A DNA stretch of 6,099 nt from Planococcaceae bacterium UBA3378 (GTDB lineage Bacteria > Bacillota > Bacilli > Bacillales_A > Planococcaceae), in assembly GCA_002359075.1 (NCBI GenBank), contig DEQA01000072.1, forward strand, positions 1 through 6,099. Reading direction: 5' to 3'. This document shows positions 1-5,959 of this stretch, piece by piece. The notes under the pieces were generated by a model, which was not told where the DNA came from, did no database searches, and saw only the letters and a list, made by a program, of their open reading frames with translations. The translations under genes and the position numbers were made by a program. Numbering within the stretch: the stretch's first letter is position 1; each line of letters opens with the position of its first letter.

Positions 1-42
1 TTGCCATTGACAAATCATCCTCTGCTTTTTATTCTACTTCTT

Positions 43-72
43 ATTATAGCTAGTAGAAAAAAGCTTTGTCAA
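43..72 (-). promoter_or_regulatory. Strong leftward sigma-A promoter for a gene beyond the left edge
   Basis: On the minus strand a perfect -35 (TTGACA, 67-72) is followed after 18 bp by a perfect -10 (TATAAT, 43-48), so transcription should start near 36 and run out of the window. The -35 lies only 8 bp past the stop codon of the kinase gene, and no hairpin terminator separates them, so kinase transcripts could also read into the next gene. Downstream is a GAGG at 19-22 and a minus-strand ATG at 5-7, a possible start with an 11-nt spacing. Only two or so of its codons are visible, so I do not call it as a gene. Confidence 0.65.
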
Positions 73-80
73 AATGAATT

Positions 81-1487
81 TTAACCGGGCAGTACATTTC
101 CACACTGCAGGATGAATTGGTTTGTCGCGGCATTGGGAAATGTCAGGATGAATGCTGTGCCGATATTTGGCATACTCTCTACTTCAATTACACCATTTAG
201 ATCATCCATAATCTTTTTCACAAGCGGCAATCCTAATCCTGTCCCTGTATCCTTCGTTGTAAAGAATGGCTTAAATAGGTTCTTATATGCTTCCTCGCTC
301 ATACCTATTCCCTCATCCTGTACACAAAGCTGCACATAATGCGTTGTGGCATTCAGCCGGATGGAAATACTTCCTTGATTATTCATTGCTTGAATCGCGT
401 TTTTAATCAAATTAATCAGCATCTGCTTCAACCGGCCTTCGTTTCCTACTATCATGTGCGGCAGCTGCTCATCAACCTCTAATTGTAGGATGACATTGTG
501 CATTAATGCTTCAAACTGCATAAAATCAATTGCCTCTTTGGAAAGGGCCACTAAATCAACATTTTTTATGGAAGACTTACGTGGTGCTGATAAAAACAGC
601 AACTCTGATAAGATAGAATCTAATCTTTGAAACTCTTCATCCATTATAGAGAAGTAGTTTTCCTGTCCTGCCGGTGCCTCACTTTTAATCAACTCCATAA
701 AACCTTTTAACGCGGTCAGCGGATTCCTGATTTCGTGGGCGATGGAAGCACTCATTTGGCCCAGCTCTTTTAAATAGCTTTGTTCCTTCACTTGTGACTG
801 TAATCTCATATAGGCTGTATGATCAAACATGGAAATGATGTATAGATTATTTGGCTGATCATACATAGCCTTAATCTCATAATAAAAGGGCTCTGCACTG
901 TCGCCTTTTTGAAGAAGCAGCGTAGAAGGCTTACCTTTTTCTATATTTTCAAAAAATTGAGAAGCTGAAGAATACTCATACGTGAAATACTTCAGCATCT
1001 GCTTATAATGTTTTGTTAGAACCTGTGTTTTACTAAATCCAATGTATTGCAGGGCTTTTTGGTTCGCATCCAAGACATGTCCCTTTGCATCAAAAACCAC
1101 CATACCTAGCTCTATCTGGTTGAACATCGAAAGGACAGGCCAGCTTGACTGCATGCGGACCGGTTGCTTAATATCTTCAATCGTCACAATGACAATATCA
1201 TAGAGTTCATCATAACTGCCACTAATAGTGATGGTAGTAGGCGTTGATGTTTCTACTTGGATTTCGCCATAGGCTTCAGGTTGCTGGCATGCTTGCTCTA
1301 TGAATTCATGCCATATTTTAATAGATTCCTCGGCAATCGGTAAAAAGCACTCATTTTCTGTTAGCTCCAGCAAATTCCTTGTTTGCTTGCTAATAAAAAG
1401 GATCTCCAAAGATTTAGATACAAATATTGTACATTGGTTGGCTAGCTGTGGATCTTGGTGGAAATCTGTGCTAGGGGTTAATACCAT
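81..1487 (-). CDS. Soluble PAS-domain sensor histidine kinase (orphan, sporulation-kinase-like)
   Basis: This is a 468-residue two-component sensor kinase that should autophosphorylate on histidine and pass the phosphate to a response regulator. Residues about 15-110 look like a degenerate PAS fold and about 122-230 like a clearer PAS domain. The HisKA dimerisation domain follows, with H-box AHEIRNPLT (phosphoacceptor H251; E252 and N255 form the ExxN phosphatase motif). The ATPase domain has the N-box (NLIKNAIQA, N363), G1 (DEGIGM, D391), F-box (FKPFFTTK) and G2 (GTGLGL, 415-420), so it appears catalytically intact. I see no signal peptide or membrane segment, so it is probably cytoplasmic. 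The H-box context (NPLTALKGFMELI) resembles the KinA/KinE sporulation kinases, and no response regulator is adjacent, which suits a Spo0F phosphorelay. That role is inferred. An in-frame ATG at 1521-1523 would give 480 aa, but the GGAGG at 1495-1499 is correctly placed only for the ATG at 1485-1487. Confidence 0.93.
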   Translation of the reverse strand: MVLTPSTDFHQDPQLANQCTIFVSKSLEILFISKQTRNLLELTENECFLPIAEESIKIWHEFIEQACQQPEAYGEIQVETSTPTTITISGSYDELYDIVIVTIEDIKQPVRMQSSWPVLSMFNQIELGMVVFDAKGHVLDANQKALQYIGFSKTQVLTKHYKQMLKYFTYEYSSASQFFENIEKGKPSTLLLQKGDSAEPFYYEIKAMYDQPNNLYIISMFDHTAYMRLQSQVKEQSYLKELGQMSASIAHEIRNPLTALKGFMELIKSEAPAGQENYFSIMDEEFQRLDSILSELLFLSAPRKSSIKNVDLVALSKEAIDFMQFEALMHNVILQLEVDEQLPHMIVGNEGRLKQMLINLIKNAIQAMNNQGSISIRLNATTHYVQLCVQDEGIGMSEEAYKNLFKPFFTTKDTGTGLGLPLVKKIMDDLNGVIEVESMPNIGTAFILTFPNAATNQFILQCGNVLPG

Positions 1488-1494
1488 AGTCATT

Positions 1495-1499
1495 CCTCC
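1495..1499 (-). promoter_or_regulatory. Ribosome binding site that sets the kinase start
   Basis: GGAGG on the minus strand lies 7 nt before the ATG at 1485-1487. Another in-frame ATG at 1491-1493 is only 1 nt away, too close to be used, and the first in-frame ATG at 1521-1523 lies upstream of this site. The start at 1487 (protein beginning MVLTPSTDF) is therefore preferred. Confidence 0.75.
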
Positions 1500-1545
1500 C
1501 TTTCTTTCAAGCTCAGATAACATATTTTATGATGAAATCTCTCAT

Positions 1546-1578
1546 CTTATACATAGTATTTATTTTTCCCCAATTATA
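1546..1578 (-). promoter_or_regulatory. Candidate promoter(s) for the kinase gene
   Basis: Two weak candidates overlap here on the minus strand. One pairs TTGGGG (1568-1573) with TATAAG (1546-1551) across 16 bp. The other is a perfect TATAAT (1573-1578) with no recognisable -35 at the right distance. Either would give a leader of roughly 50 to 80 nt before the kinase start. I saw no convincing sigma-H promoter, although kinA of B. subtilis is known to use one. Confidence 0.3.
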
Positions 1579-1598
1579 TCTTACAAGTAGTATAAATT

Positions 1599-1625
1599 AT
1601 TCCATAATTTAGGTTTGAATGGAAT
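1599..1625. repeat. Inverted repeat between divergent promoters
   Basis: ATTCCAT at 1599-1605 is mirrored by ATGGAAT at 1619-1625, giving 7-bp perfect arms around a 13-bp centre. It lies between the candidate kinase promoters and 17 bp upstream of the radical SAM -35, a plausible place for a dimeric regulator. Nothing identifies the regulator, and a 7-bp match in AT-rich DNA may be chance. Confidence 0.3.
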
Positions 1626-1642
1626 GGGTAATTTTTATCATA

Positions 1643-1671
1643 TTGTTCACACTACCTTACACTGTTACAAT
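1643..1671 (+). promoter_or_regulatory. Promoter of the radical SAM gene
   Basis: TTGTTC (1643-1648) and TACAAT (1666-1671) are separated by 17 bp, and a TG one base before the -10 makes it an extended -10 element. Transcription would start near 1678, leaving a leader of only about 18 nt that consists mostly of the ribosome binding site. There is no room for a riboswitch, including a cobalamin one. Confidence 0.6.
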
Positions 1672-1695
1672 ATAACACGTGAAGGAGATTAAAAC

Positions 1696-3432
1696 ATGAA
1701 AATAATTTTAGCTACTCTTAATGCCAAATATATTCATACTAACTTGGCTATCCGTTATTTAAAAGCAAATGCTCGTCCTGAATTTGATCCCGAGCTTGCT
1801 GAATATACAATTAAAGATCCTGCATTCAATATTGTATCCGATCTTTTCCAAAAGCAGCCCGATGTTGTGGGTTTCAGCTGTTATATTTGGAACATTGAAG
1901 AGACGATAAAAGTGGTGCGTATGTTGAAAACTGTATTGCCGCACACCAAGATCATCCTTGGCGGCCCCGAAGTCTCTTATGATGTCCATGATTGGCTAAG
2001 AAAAATACCAGAAGTAGACTTTATCATTATGGGCGAAGGAGAAATTTCTTTTAAAGAATTGATGCATCACTTACACGGCACTCTTCCGTTAGAAGAGGTA
2101 CGGGGCATTTGCTACCTAGAAAATAATAAGGTAAAAATCCATGCCCAGCCTCCTAAAATAGATCTTCGGGAACTAGCAACCCCGTTTCGTTTTGAAGAGG
2201 ACCTCCCTCATCTTGGCAAGCGTATTCAATATATTGAAACGAGCCGCGGCTGTCCATTCCAATGTCAGTTCTGCCTATCAAGTATCGAAGTAGGTGTCCG
2301 CTATTTTAACCGGGAGAAAATCAAGGAAGATATCCGCTTCTTGATGGATAACGGGGCACGGACAATTAAATTTGTAGACCGTACGTTCAACATCAGCCGG
2401 AGTTATGCAATGGAAATGTTCCAATTTCTTATTGATGAACATAAGCCGGGTGTCGTCTTCCAGTTTGAGATTACGGCCGATATTATGCGTCCCGAAGTTA
2501 TTCAATTTCTAAATGATAACGCACCGGCAGGACTTTTCCGTTTTGAAATTGGCGTGCAATCAACAAATGATCTGACAAATGATCTAGTAAAACGGCGCCA
2601 AAATTTCGACAAGCTGACACGGACCGTCACAATGGTAAAAGAGGGAGGAAAAATTGATCAGCATCTTGATTTAATTGCCGGCCTTCCTGAGGAGGACTAT
2701 TCTTCTTTCCGCAAAACATTTAATGATGTTTTTGCGATGCGCCCTGAAGAATTACAGCTTGGCTTCCTTAAGCTTTTACGCGGTACCGGTCTTCGTCTTG
2801 AGGCACAAAAATACGGCTACACATATGTTGATGTGGCACCATATGAAATCTTTTCGAATAATGTCCTTCCGTTTGAGGATATCGTCCGCATCAAGCATGC
2901 AGAGGATGTCTTGGAGAAGTATTGGAATGCCCACCGGATGGACCGGACAATCGAATATTTAGTAACAGATGTTTTTGATACGCCTTTTGACTTTTTCCAA
3001 AGCTTTGGCACATACTGGGAAGAACGGGGCTGGTCCCGTATCGGCCATCAGCTGGAGGATTTATTCCTTCGTCTGTTATCGTTTTTACAAACTTTACCGC
3101 ATGTCGATACAGGCGTTGTCAAAACATTAATGATGATCGATTACTTTACACCGATGTCATTCATTCCTAGAAAAACATGGTGGGATGAGCGGGTACCGGA
3201 AGATAAGGCAAAGGAGCTATATAAATTAATCCGCACAGATGCGTCCATAGCCGGAGAGGCATTTGCCGCTTTAAACATTAGCGAAAAGGATTTGTTTAAG
3301 CACTCTCTTATTTTGCCTTCACACATTTCAGTCAAAGAATTGCACGAGGGGAAAGTAATGAAAAAAGAAGGCTATTTATTCACCTACTTCCGTCAGGGAC
3401 AAGCTCCTTATATGGCAGATATTACTTTATAA
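1696..3432 (+). CDS. B12-binding-domain radical SAM protein (DUF4080 type)
   Basis: This 578-residue protein has the layout of cobalamin-dependent (class B-like) radical SAM enzymes. Residues about 1-150 resemble a Rossmann-type B12-binding domain, with DVVGFSCYIW at 56-65, IILGGPEVSYD at 86-96 and IIMGEGE at 110-116. No DxHxxG cobalamin-ligand motif is visible, which is common in this class. The radical SAM core follows, with the 4Fe-4S motif CPFQCQFC (C186, C190, C193) and core strands FEIT (257-260), GVQS (286-289) and LDLIAGLP (325-331). The C-terminal third, from about 375, with many aromatic residues, matches my memory of DUF4080. The family's substrate is, to my knowledge, unknown; methylation or another C-C bond reaction is a family-based guess. 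The start is firm: AAGGAG lies 8 nt before ATG 1696. The gene appears monocistronic, with no cobalamin transport, tRNA-modification or peptide-precursor gene beside it. Confidence 0.92.
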   Translation: MKIILATLNAKYIHTNLAIRYLKANARPEFDPELAEYTIKDPAFNIVSDLFQKQPDVVGFSCYIWNIEETIKVVRMLKTVLPHTKIILGGPEVSYDVHDWLRKIPEVDFIIMGEGEISFKELMHHLHGTLPLEEVRGICYLENNKVKIHAQPPKIDLRELATPFRFEEDLPHLGKRIQYIETSRGCPFQCQFCLSSIEVGVRYFNREKIKEDIRFLMDNGARTIKFVDRTFNISRSYAMEMFQFLIDEHKPGVVFQFEITADIMRPEVIQFLNDNAPAGLFRFEIGVQSTNDLTNDLVKRRQNFDKLTRTVTMVKEGGKIDQHLDLIAGLPEEDYSSFRKTFNDVFAMRPEELQLGFLKLLRGTGLRLEAQKYGYTYVDVAPYEIFSNNVLPFEDIVRIKHAEDVLEKYWNAHRMDRTIEYLVTDVFDTPFDFFQSFGTYWEERGWSRIGHQLEDLFLRLLSFLQTLPHVDTGVVKTLMMIDYFTPMSFIPRKTWWDERVPEDKAKELYKLIRTDASIAGEAFAALNISEKDLFKHSLILPSHISVKELHEGKVMKKEGYLFTYFRQGQAPYMADITL

Positions 3433-3465
3433 AAAAATCGCGGGCATAAAGCCCGCGATTTTTTT
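3431..3465. terminator. Bidirectional terminator shared by the radical SAM gene and ktrD
   Basis: Two perfect 15-nt arms (3431-3445 and 3451-3465) enclose the 5-nt loop ATAAA. The GC-rich core ATCGCGGGC is flanked by seven A on one side and seven T on the other, so either strand yields a hairpin followed by a U-run. It can stop the rightward radical SAM transcript and the leftward ktrD transcript. The arms reach into both stop codons (3430-3432 on plus, 3464-3466 on minus). Confidence 0.95.
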
Positions 3466-4813
3466 ATCCGATGATTACTCGTTCTTTTGGATAATGGTAA
3501 TTTACTTTTTTTGATTTCCCGCCTAATGTGTACAGGAAGGAAATAAGTCCAACCCGGCCAATAAACATCAAGATGATAATAACAACCTTCCCAATGACCG
3601 ATAAATCATTTGTAATACCAAGGCTCATTCCGCATGTTCCGAAGGCAGAGGTAATCTCAAAAATAATCTGGGTCGTTGTAGCCTGGGGATCTGTGATTAG
3701 TAAGATCATCGTTGCGCCCAAGACCATAAATAGCGCAAGGAAAATAACCGCAAAGGAACGGAACATATCAAACTGATGAATTTGCCTGCCAAAAATCTGC
3801 ACTTCATTTCTTCCATTGGCAAACGTAATCAAAAACAAAATGGCAATGGCAAATGTTGTCGTCCGGATCCCCCCGCCGACAGAGCTGGGAGATGCACCGA
3901 TAAACATAAGGAAACTCATAAAAATATCAGTAGCCTCACTAAACGTTCTGACATCATATGTTGTCAATCCGGCAGATCTTGTCGAGACAGAATGGTACAT
4001 GGCAGAAAAGATCGCTTCGTGCCATTTCATTCCTTTAAACGACTGGAAGATCTCCAAAATATAAATACCGAGTGAGCCAATAACAAAAAGCACTCCATAT
4101 GTAGCCGTTGTAATTTTGGTAAATAAGCTAAAACGGAAGCCCGGTGTTTTTTGTTTCAAAAAAGCTTTGACTTCAATTAATACAGGAAACCCAATGGCGC
4201 CTAAAACGATAAGCAGCATTGTAACAAACTGCACGAAGTAATCCAAATGGAATTGCTGCAGGCTCATCCCTGTAATATCAAAGCCGCCATTCGTCGTTGC
4301 TGAAACAGAGGTGAATACTCCATGGACAATGGATTCTTCCCATGTTTCAAAATACCGCTTAAAATGAACGGATAAAACAAGCGCCCCAAAAGCCTCGATC
4401 GTCAATAGAATTTTGGCGATCTCCTGGATGAGATGAACAACCCCTGCTATGCTTGTCTGATTATGGTCGATCATGATCAGCTGCCGTTCCCGCATTCCGA
4501 TTTTTTTTCCGACAAGCAGCCAAAGAAAAGTACCAAGTGACATAATGCCGATCGCACCAAACTGTAGGATAATCAGCAGCATCACAATCCCAAATCCAGT
4601 GTATGTCTGGGATATATCAAAAACTGTAAGACCGGTCACACTGACAGCACTGACTGCAGTAAAAAGCGTATCAATGGCCGGAATCTCTATTCCCGGCTTA
4701 AGCACCCAAGGCAAACTCAGCAGGCCGAATGAGACTGCTATCGCTATAAAATAATACGAGACGAGCATTTGGAATGGCGTGATCCCCTGCTTCGTTTTCC
4801 GTTTTATTCGCAT
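3464..4813 (-). CDS. ktrD: KtrD/KtrB-type potassium uptake channel subunit
   Basis: This 449-residue membrane protein of the TrkH/KtrB/HKT family is the ion-conducting subunit of a Ktr potassium uptake system. It shows the expected fourfold repeat of transmembrane, pore-loop, transmembrane units. The four filter sequences are VTGLT (G61), TNGGFD (G177), RSAGLT (G282) and TCGMS (G395). The glycine-rich GASPSSVGGGIRTTT (306-320) fits the intramembrane gating loop, and R420 in GRVGL the conserved arginine of the last helix. In this family the pore dimer sits on a cytoplasmic ring of a KtrA or KtrC RCK protein that binds nucleotides and c-di-AMP. No such gene is adjacent, and solitary position is typical of ktrD rather than ktrAB; the length also matches B. 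subtilis KtrD as I remember it. KtrD versus KtrB is therefore inferred from context. GGAGG lies 7 nt before the ATG. No riboswitch fits in the short leader. Confidence 0.93.
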   Translation of the reverse strand: MRIKRKTKQGITPFQMLVSYYFIAIAVSFGLLSLPWVLKPGIEIPAIDTLFTAVSAVSVTGLTVFDISQTYTGFGIVMLLIILQFGAIGIMSLGTFLWLLVGKKIGMRERQLIMIDHNQTSIAGVVHLIQEIAKILLTIEAFGALVLSVHFKRYFETWEESIVHGVFTSVSATTNGGFDITGMSLQQFHLDYFVQFVTMLLIVLGAIGFPVLIEVKAFLKQKTPGFRFSLFTKITTATYGVLFVIGSLGIYILEIFQSFKGMKWHEAIFSAMYHSVSTRSAGLTTYDVRTFSEATDIFMSFLMFIGASPSSVGGGIRTTTFAIAILFLITFANGRNEVQIFGRQIHQFDMFRSFAVIFLALFMVLGATMILLITDPQATTTQIIFEITSAFGTCGMSLGITNDLSVIGKVVIIILMFIGRVGLISFLYTLGGKSKKVNYHYPKERVIIG

Positions 4814-4838
4814 AGCCCGCCCTCCTTTTTAAAAAACG

Positions 4839-4867
4839 TCTATAGCGAAATTTACCATAAAAATAAA
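4839..4867 (-). promoter_or_regulatory. Weak candidate promoter for ktrD
   Basis: TATAGA (4839-4844) is preceded, after 17 bp, by TTTATT (4862-4867), a poor -35 that overlaps the U-run of the upstream TerC terminator. Transcription would start near 4832, leaving about 19 nt before the ktrD start. It is the best candidate in the short gap; partial read-through from the TerC gene is the alternative. Confidence 0.25.
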
Positions 4868-4905
4868 AGATGCGCTATAGGTGTTATACCACCTTTAGCA
4901 CATCT
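4857..4905 (-). terminator. Intrinsic terminator of the TerC gene
   Basis: On the minus strand a long hairpin begins 9 nt after the TerC stop codon. AGATGTGCTA pairs with TAGCGCATCT (10 pairs, one a G-U wobble); after one A-A mismatch AGGTG pairs with CACCT around the 6-nt loop GTATAA. The stem (4868-4905) is followed by TTTTATTTTTAT. It should largely separate the TerC and ktrD transcripts. Confidence 0.9.
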
Positions 4906-4914
4906 CCATTCTTA

Positions 4915-5670
4915 TTAGGCTTCTTTTTTATTTTTCACTACACCAGTTAAGTAACCTCCAATGGCAATACCAAGCAGCACAACCCAGAATATTACTTTCC
5001 ATGTTGTAGAATGCGGGAAATGCGTATCAATGATCGCCAGCTTTTCATGACCAAGCGCCAATACAGCTAATTTCACGCCAACCCATCCTACAATAAGGAA
5101 TGCAGCCGTTTCAAGACTTGGATATTCCTGCAGTACTTTTACAAACCATTGTGCGGCAAAACGCATGATGACCAGGCCGATGAATCCACCAAGGAACATG
5201 ACGGAAAACGGTCCTGCATTAATACCGCCAATTTCAAAGTCTCCAAGATGCGGCAATGTCATCGCAATGGCTACAGCTGCAAGCATCGAATCGATCGCAA
5301 AAGCAATATCAGCAAGCTCTACCTTTACTACGGTCATCCAGAAGCTGGATCCCTTGCCCTCTTTGATCTCATCATCATCATCATTTTTAAAGTGATTATC
5401 ATACAAATGCTTAATCGAAATGAATAGCAAATAGGCTGCTCCTAACGCCTGGATTTGCCAGTAGTTAGCTAAAATCGTAATAAGGAACAAAGCGATAAAG
5501 CGGAATACAAATGCCCCAAACAGCCCGTAGAATAGAGCCTTTTTTTGCTGATCGCGGGGCAGGTGTTTTACCATTACGGCCATAACGACTGCATTGTCTG
5601 CAGCAAGCAGCCCTTCCAAAAATACAAGGACGAGCAGGACCCATGCGTACTCTAATAAAATTGTCTCCAT
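4915..5670 (-). CDS. ykoY: TerC-family integral membrane protein, probable Mn2+ exporter (YkoY/MeeY-like)
   Basis: This 251-residue polytopic membrane protein has both TerC family signatures: EGLLAADNAVV in the first helix (E19, D25, N26) and VELADIAFAIDS in a later helix (E118, D121, D127, S128). These buried acidic residues are thought to bind the metal. Seven or so hydrophobic segments are visible, with an acidic loop (NDDDDE, 96-101) between the two halves. B. subtilis YkoY (MeeY) and YceF (MeeF) are TerC proteins that export manganese and help metalate secreted enzymes. The Mn2+ riboswitch in this leader, as in B. subtilis ykoY, supports that assignment over YceF, which sits in a tellurium-resistance-like operon. 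The gene is monocistronic and should be induced by excess Mn2+. A start at 5700 (261 aa) is open, but its first codons contain the AGGAGG that serves the ATG at 5668-5670. Confidence 0.92.
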   Translation of the reverse strand: METILLEYAWVLLVLVFLEGLLAADNAVVMAVMVKHLPRDQQKKALFYGLFGAFVFRFIALFLITILANYWQIQALGAAYLLFISIKHLYDNHFKNDDDDEIKEGKGSSFWMTVVKVELADIAFAIDSMLAAVAIAMTLPHLGDFEIGGINAGPFSVMFLGGFIGLVIMRFAAQWFVKVLQEYPSLETAAFLIVGWVGVKLAVLALGHEKLAIIDTHFPHSTTWKVIFWVVLLGIAIGGYLTGVVKNKKEA

Positions 5671-5681
5671 AAATGTTACTT

Positions 5682-5687
5682 CCTCCT
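5682..5687 (-). promoter_or_regulatory. Ribosome binding site that sets the TerC start
   Basis: AGGAGG on the minus strand ends 11 nt before the ATG at 5668-5670, a slightly long but usable spacing. In-frame ATGs at 5698-5700 and 5689-5691 lie upstream of this site and have no Shine-Dalgarno of their own, so the protein should begin METILLEYAW. Confidence 0.75.
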
Positions 5688-5732
5688 TCATGTTTTGCAT
5701 AACTAATTTTTGTATATTTTAACTAGGTAAAG

Positions 5733-5750
5733 CTGAAAATTCCGTTTCAG
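5733..5750 (-). repeat. Small hairpin in the TerC leader after the regulatory terminator
   Basis: CTGAAA and TTTCAG form a 6-bp stem with a 6-nt loop, in leader RNA made only after read-through of the terminator at 5754-5793. It has no U-run and does not cover the ribosome binding site. It may be incidental. Confidence 0.3.
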
Positions 5751-5753
5751 GGC

Positions 5754-5793
5754 AAAAAGAAAAGACCCATGCCTAAAAAACAGGCAAAGGTCT
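5754..5793 (-). terminator. Riboswitch-controlled terminator in the TerC leader
   Basis: On the minus strand AGACCTTTGCCT (5782-5793) pairs with AGGCATGGGTCT (5763-5774) around a 7-nt loop: 11 pairs including one G-U wobble, with one U-U mismatch. The U-rich run TTTTCTTTTT follows. Its 5' arm contains the 3' strand of the aptamer closing helix P1 (CCTTTG, 5785-5790), so P1 and this hairpin cannot both form. Mn2+-stabilised P1 should block the terminator, giving an ON switch. Confidence 0.9.
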
Positions 5794-5891
5794 TGCTAAG
5801 CAAAATTATATGCTATCACACCCGATGGCTCCAAACCATGTAATGACGAATGTGAAGTAAGTAGTTTCCTACTTATAGCTACTCCCCTTTG
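5785..5891 (-). promoter_or_regulatory. yybP-ykoY manganese riboswitch aptamer
   Basis: The minus-strand RNA has the two hallmarks of this class: CAAAGGGGAGTAGC at its 5' end (5878-5891) and AGCAAGACCTTTG at its 3' end (5785-5797). CAAAGG (5886-5891) and CCTTTG (5785-5790) form a perfect 6-bp closing helix P1. An internal arm, AAGTAG-GAAA-CTACTT (5859-5874), is a perfect hairpin with a GNRA tetraloop. A further arm is built from CACA/TGTG and ATGG/CCAT, and a short AGCA/TGCT hairpin stands just before the 3' motif, where the class usually has one. Members bind Mn2+ at the junction of the two long legs and control manganese export genes. Here the aptamer abuts the terminator at 5754-5793, and the start of the TerC gene is about 115 nt downstream. 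Confidence 0.95.
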
Positions 5892-5903
5892 ACAAAATGT
5901 CAA
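5889..5903 (-). repeat. Leader hairpin overlapping aptamer helix P1
   Basis: TTGACA-TTT-TGTCAA is a perfect 6-bp inverted repeat with a 3-nt loop. Its last three bases, CAA, are also the first three bases of the riboswitch P1 strand. As RNA it could compete with P1 or stack on it. Alternatively it is a DNA operator just downstream of the transcription start. Confidence 0.5.
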
Positions 5904-5913
5904 CGGATATTCA

Positions 5914-5926
5914 GTTACTTTGTAAC
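5914..5926. repeat. Palindrome at the TerC transcription start
   Basis: GTTAC and GTAAC arms of 5 bp flank a 3-bp centre. The predicted start near 5923 falls inside it, a position suited to a repressor site. It does not resemble the MntR box as I know it. With such short arms it could be chance. Confidence 0.3.
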
Positions 5927-5929
5927 ACA

Positions 5930-5959
5930 ATTATAAACGAAGAGCCACAAAAAAAGCAA
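5930..5959 (-). promoter_or_regulatory. Promoter of the riboswitch-TerC transcript
   Basis: A perfect TATAAT (5930-5935) is preceded after 18 bp by TTGCTT (5954-5959), a 3-of-6 match to the -35 consensus. The DNA upstream is AT-rich. Transcription would start near 5923, about 32 nt before the aptamer, giving a leader of roughly 250 nt. Confidence 0.65.

Noticed and set aside
1..84. Two plus-strand frames open from the left edge, to stops at 51 and 84, that could be the tail of an upstream gene
   Set aside because: They are only 16-27 codons with no recognisable motif, and the same DNA holds a near-perfect promoter on the other strand. Flanking sequence is required to decide.
1696..3432. Radical SAM protein as MiaB, RimO or an oxygen-independent coproporphyrinogen oxidase
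   Set aside because: It has a B12-type N-terminal domain in place of the extra cluster-binding domain of MiaB and RimO, no TRAM-like C terminus, and no HemN sequence pattern.
3528..4754. Several plus-strand open frames of 80-100 codons across ktrD, and similar ones across the kinase and TerC genes
   Set aside because: They lie opposite strongly supported genes, lack ribosome binding sites and recognisable domains, and are best read as shadow frames.
4814..4856. Possible c-di-AMP (ydaO-type) riboswitch in front of ktrD
   Set aside because: The class controls some ktr genes, but the space between the TerC terminator and the ktrD start is far too short and has no such motif.
5898..5903. Minus-strand TTGACA just before the aptamer as a -35 element
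   Set aside because: No acceptable -10 lies 16-18 bp downstream, it would start transcription inside the aptamer, and a better promoter lies at 5930-5959.
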